Shown: positions 39,516-47,706 of the stretch, piece after piece
How the letters are laid out: the number at the start of each line of letters is the position of its first letter
Numbering within the stretch: the first letter of the stretch is position 1
Origin: JBQTIY01 sp052387675
GTDB taxonomy: Bacteria > Planctomycetota > B15-G4
Assembly: GCA_052387675.1 (NCBI GenBank)
Contig: JBQTIY010000010.1
Coordinates: 248,001 to 312,000, forward strand
Length of the DNA stretch: 64,000 nt
Reading direction: 5' to 3'
The notes under the pieces: generated by a model
Databases searched by the model: none
Seen by the model: only the letters and a program-made list of their open reading frames with translations
What the model was told of the DNA's origin: nothing
Made by a program: the position numbers and the translations under genes

Positions 39516-40421
39516 TCAGCTCGGCGTCTGCGGTTCGCTGACGTCCGGCTTCCTGCGCAGCAGCGACAGGCTCAGGACGGCGATGATGATGGCCCCGATG
39601 AGGATGGGCGGGGTGAGCAGCAGCCCCCAGCCGATTCCGCCCTCGGGCGCGCCAGCCGTGGGCGCGGAGAGCAGGGAGTAGTTGCTTCCGCTGTAGAGTT
39701 CGAGGATCTCGACTCGCTCGATGAGCAGAGCGATGCGCCCGAGGACTGTGAAGCCGAACATGCTGCCGAAGGTCAGCATCAGAATCACGATGCCGGCTCG
39801 GGAGACTCCCGACAGAGTCCGGGACCGGCGATACGTGAAGAGGAAGTGTCCAAGCACACAGAGCAGTCCGACCAGGAACACAAGGTTGCCGAAGATCATC
39901 AGGCCCGAGTCCTGTGCCCGAGCCAGCGGAATCATCGTTTCTTTCACCTGCGAGACGAGCTTGGCCTGGGTTTCGCCGGTCATCTTCAAGGCCGCATAGA
40001 TGCCGATCATTAGCGCCAGCGGCCAGCGCGGCGCCCAGGCATGGCGATTGAAGAGACGTGTCAGGAGCATGATCGAGAGCAGCACGGCCACCAGACGCAC
40101 GCCGACCGCCAGGCCCACGGACACCGGATAGCCTCCGAGCTGCAGCGTGCCTGGGTCCGGCTGCTGTAACTGCAGGATGTGCTTGTGCAAATACTCGATC
40201 AGCGGCTTCAGAACTCCGCTCTCATAGAACTCCATCGCGAACCAGGCGGTGCCCACGCCGACAAAGAGGTGCTCAGCGAACTTGTAGAAGGGATTGTCGC
40301 GGTACAGGAAGCTGAACACTGCCAGGGTCAGCAAGCAGATGATCCAGGCTCCGGCCAGGTCGGCAGGGAGCGTCGGATCGAGTTCAAACCAGTTGGGTGC
40401 TGTGTCGAGCGCCTGGTTCAT
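39516..40421 (-). CDS. Multi-pass membrane protein of the MutL-like operon
   Basis: 301 residues. About six hydrophobic helices are visible: ADLAGAWIICLLTLAVFSFL near residues 20-39, then a helix near 50-65, VGLAVGVRLVAVLLSIMLL near 105, WPLALMIGIYAAL near 135, a helix near 175-195, VILMLTFGSMFGFTVLG near 212, and a last pair near 265-285. The C-terminal tail is polar. No known family by eye. The ATG overlaps the stop of the upstream gene (ATGA). It is the last gene of the eight-gene operon. A channel or membrane base is a guess only. Confidence 0.75.
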   Translation of the reverse strand: MNQALDTAPNWFELDPTLPADLAGAWIICLLTLAVFSFLYRDNPFYKFAEHLFVGVGTAWFAMEFYESGVLKPLIEYLHKHILQLQQPDPGTLQLGGYPVSVGLAVGVRLVAVLLSIMLLTRLFNRHAWAPRWPLALMIGIYAALKMTGETQAKLVSQVKETMIPLARAQDSGLMIFGNLVFLVGLLCVLGHFLFTYRRSRTLSGVSRAGIVILMLTFGSMFGFTVLGRIALLIERVEILELYSGSNYSLLSAPTAGAPEGGIGWGLLLTPPILIGAIIIAVLSLSLLRRKPDVSEPQTPS

Positions 40422-41263
40422 GCTGCCGACCGCCTCCGACCAGCGAAGTAGAGCACGTTGCCAATGACGATCAAACCGATGATGAGCACATGGGCCCAGG
40501 ATTGCACCAGCATGCGTCGCTGGTTGCTGTCCCGCTGAGCATGCAACTCGGGCGTCTGCTCACCCACGAGCTGCAGGTACTGCGTGGCGCCCGTCGCTGC
40601 ACCTAGGAATCCCTTGATCTGATTGGGGTAATAGGCAAAGAGCTGCGGGGTCTGCACGGCTGTCGTCCCCGCGATGATGGGCACGCCATACCGTGAACCG
40701 AGCTGTGGAATCCACTCCAGGACTCCCGGAAATCCGGCGGAGATCGTGATGAGCAGTGCAATGCCGCGGCTCGAGTCGCCGACATCCCGCAGGATGGGGA
40801 AACTGTCATACGGCGCGCCGTTCAATTTGTCGGTCGGGTAGGCGGTGCGCAGTGACTGCCCGATCTGCCCGAGGGCCACATCGTCGCCCACGCGGAAGCC
40901 CAGTTCGACCCAGTCACGTCCGTAGACCTTGCCGTATTGCGGAGCAATGGTGCCGAAAGCCTCGCGCGTGAACGGCGGAGCGGCCGGCCAAGTCGCCACG
41001 TTGACCACTCGGAGGTTGCGCCGAAGGAGGTGATGCACGGCGGCGTCGTACATGGGTTTCATCTCGGCGGCGCTGCCGGCATCAAAGTCGGCTGAGAGCA
41101 ACACGATCGAGCCCTCGGGGAGCGCCTCGATCGTGGCGTAGAAGCTCTGCACGTAGCGGCTCGTCGGCAGCGGGGCCTTGATGTCGGCGGCGTAGAGCAC
41201 GACCACCAGCAAGCCGATGGACAAGAAGATCCAGCGCCGATCGATGGAGCGAACTTCGGTCAT
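40418..41263 (-). CDS. Two-helix membrane protein with extracytoplasmic domain, MutL-like operon
   Basis: 281 residues from ATG 41263, 4 bases after the upstream stop; a longer frame lacks sense. An N-terminal helix (WIFLSIGLLVVVLYAADI) and a C-terminal helix (WAHVLIIGLIVIGNVLYFA) bracket a domain of about 215 residues. The domain has Rossmann-like alternation: GSIVLLSADFDAGSAAEMKPMYDAAVHHLLRRNLRVVNVATWP, then GIALLITISAGFPGVLEWI and GVPIIAGTTA. The fold suggests an alpha/beta ligand-binding domain facing one side of the membrane. No catalytic motif recognised. Confidence 0.75.
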   Translation of the reverse strand: MTEVRSIDRRWIFLSIGLLVVVLYAADIKAPLPTSRYVQSFYATIEALPEGSIVLLSADFDAGSAAEMKPMYDAAVHHLLRRNLRVVNVATWPAAPPFTREAFGTIAPQYGKVYGRDWVELGFRVGDDVALGQIGQSLRTAYPTDKLNGAPYDSFPILRDVGDSSRGIALLITISAGFPGVLEWIPQLGSRYGVPIIAGTTAVQTPQLFAYYPNQIKGFLGAATGATQYLQLVGEQTPELHAQRDSNQRRMLVQSWAHVLIIGLIVIGNVLYFAGRRRSAA

Positions 41264-41267
41264 GCGC

Positions 41268-42092
41268 TCATTCCGAGAGGTAGCTGCGTTCGAGCCCGAG
41301 CACGATGCGCAGTCCGGTGGCGAGCACACCGAGACTGGCCCCGATGATGATGGCCCGCTGGCCGCCCTTGACCACGTAGCTCATCAGGAAAGCGTGGATC
41401 TCGCTGGCGACGCCACCGGTGATCTGGTCACCCAAGGGCACCTGGCCCAGCATGACGACGGCGCCGGCCAGGAGCAGGAGCGTGGCTTCCACAGACCGGG
41501 CCCGAAACGCCCGGAAGGCCGCGGAGGCGATGTAGAAGGCCAGCAGACTGAACATCGTGGCTTGCAGCGGCCCAAAGACCTTGTTGTAGACCCAGAGCTT
41601 GAGCGAGCGGTCACTCAGGCGCGCGATCGTTGCCGTAGGCACATCGATCACTTCGAGTGCCGGGCCGGTTCGCAGGCGCACGACGTCTTCTCCGCGCTCA
41701 AGAATGTAGCCTTCGACAACTGTGTCGTCGGACATGATCACGTGATCGGCCGGGACAAGCACTCCCAGAACCGGGGCGGGAAGCCAGCGCAGGTGCATTT
41801 CGGCTAGGCCGATGCCCAGGAACCCAAACATCGCCAGCAGGAGCACAGCCTTGTAGAGGCGGTCGGCATGCCCGCCGGCGATGTGCTTGAGATTGATCCG
41901 TACGAGGTTGGCGATGCCGAGCAGAAAGCCCACGGCCACCAGGATGGTGGCCCACTCGAGGAGTTCGGAGTTGACCGCCTGCAGCGGGCTTGGGCCGATG
42001 CCGCGCGCCTCGTCCGGCGCCGGCGCGAAGTAAGCCATCGTGATGAGCAGCCCGCAAAGCACGGTGAGCAGGATGGGGATCTCGCGCTTCAT
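41268..42092 (-). CDS. Multi-pass membrane protein, MutL-like operon
   Basis: 274 residues. Hydrophobic segments lie at about 7-23 (ILLTVLCGLLITMAYFA), 47-65 (WATILVAVGFLLGIANLV), 84-101, 175-192, 200-218 and 240-262. Between the third and fourth helix is a small beta domain with HVIMSDDTVVEGYILERGEDVVRLRTG, which looks like a short SH3- or Sm-like barrel. It follows the DUF6754-like gene by 17 bases. No family recognised with confidence; the neighbours define its context. Confidence 0.75.
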   Translation of the reverse strand: MKREIPILLTVLCGLLITMAYFAPAPDEARGIGPSPLQAVNSELLEWATILVAVGFLLGIANLVRINLKHIAGGHADRLYKAVLLLAMFGFLGIGLAEMHLRWLPAPVLGVLVPADHVIMSDDTVVEGYILERGEDVVRLRTGPALEVIDVPTATIARLSDRSLKLWVYNKVFGPLQATMFSLLAFYIASAAFRAFRARSVEATLLLLAGAVVMLGQVPLGDQITGGVASEIHAFLMSYVVKGGQRAIIIGASLGVLATGLRIVLGLERSYLSE

Positions 42093-42109
42093 CGCTGGTT
42101 GGTCACGCT

Positions 42110-43027
42110 TTAGCCGAACAGCCGCGAGTAAATGGAGGCGGCGCTGGGGCCAGCGGCCGTTGAGTCACCGACAGTTGCCAGTGTGATGCCAATAAGAAAG
42201 AGCGCTGCCGCCGCCAGTTTGGCCTGGTCGCCGGCGCGGATCGTGCCCAGCAGCCCTGGGTCGCGGGTCAGGTAGGCCGTGACCGCGTAATACTCCTCGC
42301 CCATGATCGTGTAGTCGCAAGCGGCGACGAAGAAGGGGAGCTGTTCTTGCTTCGCCGTGCCGGCCACCTGAATGGCGCCGTGCAGAAAGCCGGTCTCGGC
42401 GAGGATGAGCGACTCGGCGAAGAACATGCCCATGTAGATGTTCGCAGCGGGCCGCTCGCGGTACATGATCCCGGCGATGCCGGCGCAGTAGGCGAATTGC
42501 TCGTCGGACAGGTAGCGCACATTGTCGGCGATGAAGGCTTCAGGCCGCCCGGCGTCCACACAGCCCTGCTTCACCGCTTCTTCGGCAAAGGCCATCACGA
42601 CCGCATTCTTCGTGGGCACGATGAGCGGGGTGCCGTACTCGGCCGTCTTCCGCGCCACGTGGCGCAGGATCATCATCGAGTAGATCGTTTGGATTTCCTT
42701 GATCTCATCCGTCCCCGGGACATAGAGCACCGGCCGGCCCATCTCCGTGGCTCGTCCGATGGCTTCATCGAGGGCATCGAGCCCAGCCAGTCTGCGGATC
42801 GGAATCTCCACGCCGCGCCGGGCCTTGCGCTGGCTGGCGAACATGACCCAGGCAAAGACCACGATGGCAATGAGCGTAGGCAGCTTGCCGGTGTTGACCC
42901 AGGGAGCCAGGTGATGAGCCGCGACGTCGAGCGCTTGTGAGATCTCGGCGGCGGTGCCGAAGCCGCTGGGCCAGGCGGGCGCAGTCAGCGCGCTGGTGCC
43001 GAGGGCGGCAGCCTGACTTGGGATCAC
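42110..43027 (-). CDS. DUF6754-like membrane protein, MutL-like operon
   Basis: 305 residues from a GTG overlapping the upstream stop (GTGA). One helix near residues 49-66 (LPTLIAIVVFAWVMFAS) and one near 272-290 (LAAAALFLIGITLATVG) flank a cytoplasmic-looking alpha/beta domain. Its segments include RLAGLDALDEAIGRATEMGRPVLYVPG, TYGTPLIVPTKNAVVMAFAEEAV-like text and VAGTAKQEQLPFFVAACDYTIMGEEYYAVTAYL. This agrees with my recollection of DUF6754, a family of unknown function; the assignment is not database-checked. It is conserved-looking and central in the operon. Confidence 0.72.
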   Translation of the reverse strand: MIPSQAAALGTSALTAPAWPSGFGTAAEISQALDVAAHHLAPWVNTGKLPTLIAIVVFAWVMFASQRKARRGVEIPIRRLAGLDALDEAIGRATEMGRPVLYVPGTDEIKEIQTIYSMMILRHVARKTAEYGTPLIVPTKNAVVMAFAEEAVKQGCVDAGRPEAFIADNVRYLSDEQFAYCAGIAGIMYRERPAANIYMGMFFAESLILAETGFLHGAIQVAGTAKQEQLPFFVAACDYTIMGEEYYAVTAYLTRDPGLLGTIRAGDQAKLAAAALFLIGITLATVGDSTAAGPSAASIYSRLFG

Positions 43028-44148
43028 AGGCGATCGTCCACGAGTTCGATGTTGGCCCGCGGCAGCGTGACGTGCCGCCCGTCAGCCAGGCTCACGGTGA
43101 GGATACGCACATGCGCTTCAGTGTCCAGAAGTCGCAACTCCGGCGGCAGCTCCAGGACTGTAGCCAACTGGCCGAAGTGTGGATCGCGAATGATGCGCAC
43201 CGCGCTGCCAATGCTCAAAAGCCCGCTATCGACAGCCGTCTGCTCGAGCTCGGCGACCTCGCTTGGCACCAGGATCTCCGGCCGCAGCACACCAGCACGA
43301 ATCTGCGTCGCGCCGCTCACCGAGGCCACCCGCCCGGCTGCGGCCGACAGCAGGCGCAGTGTGCGTGCCGACATGGCCAGTTCACCGAAGCCTTCCGTGA
43401 CCACCAGAGTGAGCCCAATGGCCTCATGGCCGGTGATGGCGACGCCGAGGTCGAAGCCCAGCAATTGCTTGAGATCGGCGGCATCCAGTCCGCCTGTGAT
43501 GAGTGCGGCTGCTCCCACCTGGATCGCCCGACGCAGTGTGGCGAGATCCGCCAAGGAGCCGCCGACGAGCACGCTGCCGCGGTGTTCGGGCCGGATGTCG
43601 CCCGGGACCAGCCGGCGCGTCGGGTCTGGGTGGAGCACGAGCAATGGACCGGCCGTTTCCGGACCGATACCGAAGATGCCCTGCACAACCGTGCCGCGTG
43701 CTTCGATCTCGCAACCAAAAGGCGGCGTCACGGCGGCAACACGGCCGGCGACATAGGCCTTCACATCCACTGGCACCGGGGCCGCGCGCAGCAGCGCTTG
43801 CCCGGAGGCCGTGCTCACCGACTCAAGTACGCCGCTGGCGGGAGACTCCACGGTCTGGCGCAGGAGTCCGAACAGCCCCTTGTTGCGAGCCAGGGGCTGC
43901 CCTTGAGTGACGGCCTCGCCGATCTTGACCAGCAGCAGTCCGGGAAGATCTGCCGGGGCCACGCCGAGCTGGCGCGCCAGCGGACAGATCACGACATTTC
44001 CGGGCAACAGGGCGCGCGCGACGACGGTGTCGGGCGTGACGGCTTGTCCGACCTGCACCAGAACTTCGCCTGCGATGGGCAGCAAGCGTGTGCGGCGGAT
44101 TTCGGCCGCAGCCGACACTTTGAGGCCGGGTGTGTAGGCGTGGCCCAT
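43024..44148 (-). CDS. Barrel-sandwich-hybrid/KOW-like protein, MutL-like operon
   Basis: 374 residues; starts 2 bases after the MutL-like gene. The N-terminal 110 residues read as a lipoyl-like barrel-sandwich hybrid: LLPIAGEVLVQVGQAVTPDTVVARAL, then GEAVTQGQPLARNKGLFGLL and VESPASGVLESVSTASGQ, but without a modifiable Lys in a DK motif. The middle part has ALITGGLDAADLKQLLG and LVVTEGFGELAMS. The C-terminal 60 residues (VRIIRDPHFGQLATVLELP) look like a KOW or SH3 fold. No membrane helix; probably cytoplasmic and a partner of the ATPase. Function unknown. Confidence 0.72.
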   Translation of the reverse strand: MGHAYTPGLKVSAAAEIRRTRLLPIAGEVLVQVGQAVTPDTVVARALLPGNVVICPLARQLGVAPADLPGLLLVKIGEAVTQGQPLARNKGLFGLLRQTVESPASGVLESVSTASGQALLRAAPVPVDVKAYVAGRVAAVTPPFGCEIEARGTVVQGIFGIGPETAGPLLVLHPDPTRRLVPGDIRPEHRGSVLVGGSLADLATLRRAIQVGAAALITGGLDAADLKQLLGFDLGVAITGHEAIGLTLVVTEGFGELAMSARTLRLLSAAAGRVASVSGATQIRAGVLRPEILVPSEVAELEQTAVDSGLLSIGSAVRIIRDPHFGQLATVLELPPELRLLDTEAHVRILTVSLADGRHVTLPRANIELVDDRL

Positions 44149-44150
44149 GC

Positions 44151-45959
44151 TCAGCCCTTCGTCTGCGGACTGAGATCGAGTTCGGCGCTCCAGCGCTCCA
44201 GGGCCGCGATGCGTGCACCTGCCTCGGCCGGCAGTTCGACGGGGCGGCCGCGCCCATCGAGCAGCAGGCCCACTTCGCCGCCTTCCAATTCGGTGCTCAG
44301 CTCTTGGCCGGGACCAGCGCCCACATCCACACCGCGTGAAGGTCGCAGGACGGCCCGCACGCGCTCTCCTACGCCCAACGGAATGCGCAACAGCTCACCG
44401 CGCTTCAAGCTGAGTTCGCGCGGGCCCCCGGGGAGTTCCAGGTGAATCTGGCACAGCGCTGCTCCGGCCTTGCCCGCGCCGACGGGCGCGACGCACGTGC
44501 CGAGCGGCACGAGGCAGTCGCGGTCAAAGACCTCCATCGCCGCTGCCCTGTTGACCGTTGCGAGCACGCCAAGCTGCGGCATCATGAAGATGCTGTCCAC
44601 CGCGAGCCGCGTGATGCCTTGGGGTTCGAAGCTGTCCATCAGCATGAGCGCCGCCTGAACTCGTCGCGGGGCATGCGAGAGCACGCCGCCGCTGCCGACC
44701 AGGAGGTCGAGGGCCATCATGTTGACGCGGCTCCCGCCGGAGGCGCGCTGATCGAAGGCTTCCGAGATGTCGCGCTCCTGCTGGCGCCCCTTGAGCTCGG
44801 TGGCGAATTCGCGATGCTGCACAAGCGACAGGCGCAGGGCTTCGCGCGCGAGCGCCTGCTCCACTTGGAGATCGCGCAGCAGCGATGGAATTGTGGTAGG
44901 CCGCACCATCTTGTTCTTGATGCGATTGCGCAGTTCGCTCTCGTCGATGGCGAAGGGCACCCAGCGCGCTACGTTCTCCAGCCCCGCGCTGGCCATGACG
45001 TTGCTGATCGAGTAGCTCATGCCCAGGTTGGCGGAGACCGTACGGTTGAAGACGCCGCCGAAGACCGAGAAAACGTCGGTGGTGGCACCGCCGATGTCCA
45101 CGCCCATGACGGAGAGTTTCCGTTCGCTGGCGATCGTCTCGATGATGAGCCCGACGGCGCCCGGCGTCGGCATGACGGGGGCGGAAGTCCAGCTGCGCAG
45201 CTTGTCGTAGCCGGGCGCCTGCTGCATGACGTGTTCCATGAACACATCGTGGATTCGGTCGCGGGCCGGACCGAGTTGCTCCCGCTCCAGGGTCGGGCGC
45301 AGGTTGGCCACGACGGACAACTCGGCGCGGCCGCCCAACGCCGCGCGCACGGCATCGGCCGCGCCGGTATTGCCGGCATACACGACCGGCAGCCGGTAGC
45401 CGGCTCCCAGCCGCGGCCGCGGATCGGCTGCGGCGATGAGTTCAGCTAACTCGGCCACATGGCTGGTCGTGCCGCCGTCCACACCTCCCGAAAGCAGAAT
45501 CATGTCCGGCCGGAGCTGGCGGATGCGCGCGATTTGCTCGTGCGGCTTGCGCTGGTCGTTGCTGCAAAGCACGTCCATCACGATCGCGCCGGCGCCTAGC
45601 GCCGCGCGCTCGGCCGATTCGGCCGTCATGGTGCGCACGACGCCGGCCACGAGCATCTGCAGGCCGCCGCCGGCGCTGCTGGTGGAGAGATACAGGTCCA
45701 CCCCCTCGTCGCCCTGCTGCGGCACGAGAATGCGCCCATCGGGACCAATCAGCCGTCGGCCACGCAGTTCTTGCACCTCGGTCACGGCGTTGAGCACGCC
45801 GACCGTGACGTCGTCGAAGGGCGCCTCCACCGTGGTGGGGGCCTCGCCGCGCGTCACCAGCCGCCAGCCCTGCGGGCCGCGCTCCACGAGAATGGCCTTG
45901 GTTGTGGTGCTGCCGCAGTCCGTGGCCAGCACGGAACGGATGGCCTGGGTTTCAGGCAT
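44151..45959 (-). CDS. MutL/GlmL-like ASKHA ATPase
   Basis: 602 residues. The protein belongs to the glutamate-mutase-L (MutL) group of the actin/Hsp70 sugar-kinase fold. The phosphate 1 motif is ATDCGSTTTKAIL (residues 12-24), phosphate 2 is MGVDIGGATTDVFSVF (275-290), and LLSGGVDGGTTSH (145-157) and VVYAGNTGAADAV (182-194) are typical. Known relatives are encoded beside adenosylcobalamin mutases and are thought to reactivate them. No such mutase is here; instead the gene sits among membrane and unknown genes. It overlaps its upstream neighbour by 8 bases. ATP binding is confident, the physiological role is not. Confidence 0.88.
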   Translation of the reverse strand: MPETQAIRSVLATDCGSTTTKAILVERGPQGWRLVTRGEAPTTVEAPFDDVTVGVLNAVTEVQELRGRRLIGPDGRILVPQQGDEGVDLYLSTSSAGGGLQMLVAGVVRTMTAESAERAALGAGAIVMDVLCSNDQRKPHEQIARIRQLRPDMILLSGGVDGGTTSHVAELAELIAAADPRPRLGAGYRLPVVYAGNTGAADAVRAALGGRAELSVVANLRPTLEREQLGPARDRIHDVFMEHVMQQAPGYDKLRSWTSAPVMPTPGAVGLIIETIASERKLSVMGVDIGGATTDVFSVFGGVFNRTVSANLGMSYSISNVMASAGLENVARWVPFAIDESELRNRIKNKMVRPTTIPSLLRDLQVEQALAREALRLSLVQHREFATELKGRQQERDISEAFDQRASGGSRVNMMALDLLVGSGGVLSHAPRRVQAALMLMDSFEPQGITRLAVDSIFMMPQLGVLATVNRAAAMEVFDRDCLVPLGTCVAPVGAGKAGAALCQIHLELPGGPRELSLKRGELLRIPLGVGERVRAVLRPSRGVDVGAGPGQELSTELEGGEVGLLLDGRGRPVELPAEAGARIAALERWSAELDLSPQTKG

Positions 45960-46269
45960 GCGGCGCCCCGGTGCTGGGCGTCTTGCTCAGCTTTTCGCGC
46001 CGCCACGACTCTTCAGCGGCGTCGAGTTCACGCACGAACTCCGGAATGGCCTCCCGGCGTTCCAGCAGACTGGCGAGCACCTCAAGCCGGGCCGGCGGCA
46101 GGGCGATGCCGAGCACCGGATTCAGCGTGTGCAGCATGGAGGCCGTGAGCAGGTTCACTGGCGCCAGGCTTTCCAGGAACATCGCTGCCGGGACGGTGAG
46201 GCGGAGCCGCACGATGCGGGCGGCCGCATCGGCCATGAGCGCCCGCTCGGCTTCGGAAAAGGAGCTCAC
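45952..46269 (-). CDS. Small soluble protein, MutL-like operon
   Basis: 105 residues from a GTG overlapping the upstream stop (GTGA); a longer frame further upstream is non-coding. It is entirely helical in appearance: FSEAERALMADAAARIVRLRLTV, then LESLAPVNLLTASMLHTLNPVL and LEVLASLLERREAIPEFVREL. No membrane segment or known domain. Its end overlaps the MutL-like start by 8 bases, so translation should be coupled. It may be an adaptor for the ATPase; this is inference from position only. Confidence 0.7.
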   Translation of the reverse strand: MSSFSEAERALMADAAARIVRLRLTVPAAMFLESLAPVNLLTASMLHTLNPVLGIALPPARLEVLASLLERREAIPEFVRELDAAEESWRREKLSKTPSTGAPHA

Positions 46270-46715
46270 GAGGGGCTCGCCTCGCAGCGGTGATCGAGTG
46301 CGTAGCGCGCGACCAGCTCTGTGTTGCCGGTCGTGCGCAGGAAGAGTCCTCGATCCACGGTCCAGCGGGAGGGGCGATGGAGCGGTGAGAGGTGCACTCC
46401 GTGGAACTCGCGCTTCACGGAACGCACCTGATCCCAGCCCAGGCGACGGGTGCGGAGCAGCGGCCCCGACTCGCTGGCTCCGCGGGCGTCGAGTTCGTAA
46501 GTCCGCGGCAAGAAAAAGGGCGCCAAACTGAGCAGGAGCAAGCCGACACCGGCCACCGTCACCGGCAGGCTGCGGCTCACGACCCAGGCCAGTGTGCCCG
46601 CCAGCAGCACCACCAGCGTCACGATGCAGGCGCGACGGCGATCCTGACCTGCAGGGTGCACGGTCCAGCGCAATGGGGCTGTCTCCGTCTGTCGGCTGGG
46701 CATCGAATCGGGCAT
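46266..46715 (-). CDS. Small membrane protein with PH-like domain, MutL-like operon
   Basis: 149 residues from ATG 46715 (ATG 46703 is an alternative; neither has a good ribosome site). Two adjacent hydrophobic helices (ACIVTLVVLLAGTLAWVVSRS and VTVAGVGLLLLSLAPFFL) are followed by a beta-rich tail: RTYELDARGASESGPLLRTRRLGWDQVRSVKREFHG and GLFLRTTGNTELV. This resembles the bacterial PH-like (bPH) membrane domain. It is probably the first gene of the eight-gene operon. Confidence 0.68.
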   Translation of the reverse strand: MPDSMPSRQTETAPLRWTVHPAGQDRRRACIVTLVVLLAGTLAWVVSRSLPVTVAGVGLLLLSLAPFFLPRTYELDARGASESGPLLRTRRLGWDQVRSVKREFHGVHLSPLHRPSRWTVDRGLFLRTTGNTELVARYALDHRCEASPS

Positions 46716-46879
46716 GACGGGGTCGCCGCTCGCGGGTCCTGAGACGTGGGGGCCGACGTGGGGCCATGGTACCGGCCTGCGACTTCGGCGGCCACAAGCT
46801 GAGGTCACCGGGCTCACCGCCGCAGTGCACGTGATGCGTGCGGCTTGCATCGGCCGACGAGCGGGTCGATCATGCGGCC

Positions 46880-47692
46880 GTGGGGCTTTCGGTCTGCATC
46901 ATCACGCTCAACGAGCGGGACAATCTGCCACGCTGTCTGGAGAGCGTCGGCGGGCTGGCCCAGCAAGTCCTGGTCGTCGATTCACTCTCGACCGATGGCA
47001 CGCAGCAGATCGCTCGTGCGGCCGGGGCTGAGGTGCTCGAGCGCGCCTTCTCCGGCCATGTCGCCCAAAAGCAGTTCGCTCTCGAGCTAGCCCGCGAAGA
47101 CTGGGTTCTCTGCCTGGATGCTGACGAATGGCTCGACCCCGAGTTGATCCAGGCCGTACGCCAGGCCATTGCTGCTGGCACCCAGGATGGCTACGAAGTG
47201 AACCGCCGCACGGAGTATCTCGGCGGCTGGATCGATCATTGCGGCTGGTCACCGGAATGGCGCTTGAGACTTGTTCGGCGCGGCTGCGCAGCTTGGCGTG
47301 GGCTCGATCCGCATGACCGGCTGGAACTCTTGCCCGGCGCTGCTCCCGGAGCGCGCAGCGGCCGACTGGCGGGCCGGCTCTGTCACAAACCCTACCGCAG
47401 CCTGAGCCATCACATCGGCAAGGTGAATCACTACACCGACATCATGGCTGACCGGCGTTTTCGGCTGGGGCGTCACCCGCCGCCCTTGGCGCTGGTGCTG
47501 CGGCCTCCGGCGCGTTTCCTGAGAATGTATGTGCTGCGGGCCGGCTTCCTGGACGGCTGGCGCGGTCTCATCGTCTCGTGGGTCGGGGCCTTCTACGTCT
47601 TCCTCAAGTACGCCAAGCTTCGCGATCGGTGGCGGCGCAGCAGCAGCGGAGAGATGCCAGCACGCAGCGAGGACTCACCGGACGCGGGCTAA
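46880..47692 (+). CDS. Glycosyltransferase family 2 (WaaE/KdtX-like)
   Basis: 270 residues from GTG 46880, which gives the usual family opening (V)GLSVCIITLNERDNL; GTG 46838 in the same frame is an alternative. It transfers a sugar from a nucleotide donor, probably to lipopolysaccharide core. The GT-A marks are CIITLNERDNLPRCLESV, VVDSLSTDGT and the DxD region VLCLDADEWLDPEL. The C-terminal part RFLRMYVLRAGFLDGWRGLIVSWVGAFYVFLKY is typical of the WaaE/KdtX group. It is convergent with the GT39-like gene, 14 bases away. Donor and acceptor cannot be told. Confidence 0.88.
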   Translation: MGLSVCIITLNERDNLPRCLESVGGLAQQVLVVDSLSTDGTQQIARAAGAEVLERAFSGHVAQKQFALELAREDWVLCLDADEWLDPELIQAVRQAIAAGTQDGYEVNRRTEYLGGWIDHCGWSPEWRLRLVRRGCAAWRGLDPHDRLELLPGAAPGARSGRLAGRLCHKPYRSLSHHIGKVNHYTDIMADRRFRLGRHPPPLALVLRPPARFLRMYVLRAGFLDGWRGLIVSWVGAFYVFLKYAKLRDRWRRSSSGEMPARSEDSPDAG

Positions 47693-47706
47693 GTTGCGCT
47701 GGATGC

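Noticed and set aside
44151..45959. Reading the MutL-like ATPase as proof of glutamate fermentation
   Set aside because: No glutamate mutase, methylaspartase or cobalamin-binding subunit is present in the window.
46742..46764. Imperfect direct repeat GACGTGGGG-type before the MutL-like operon
   Set aside because: Only two copies of a short G-rich unit in GC-rich DNA; no regulator or dyad to support a site.
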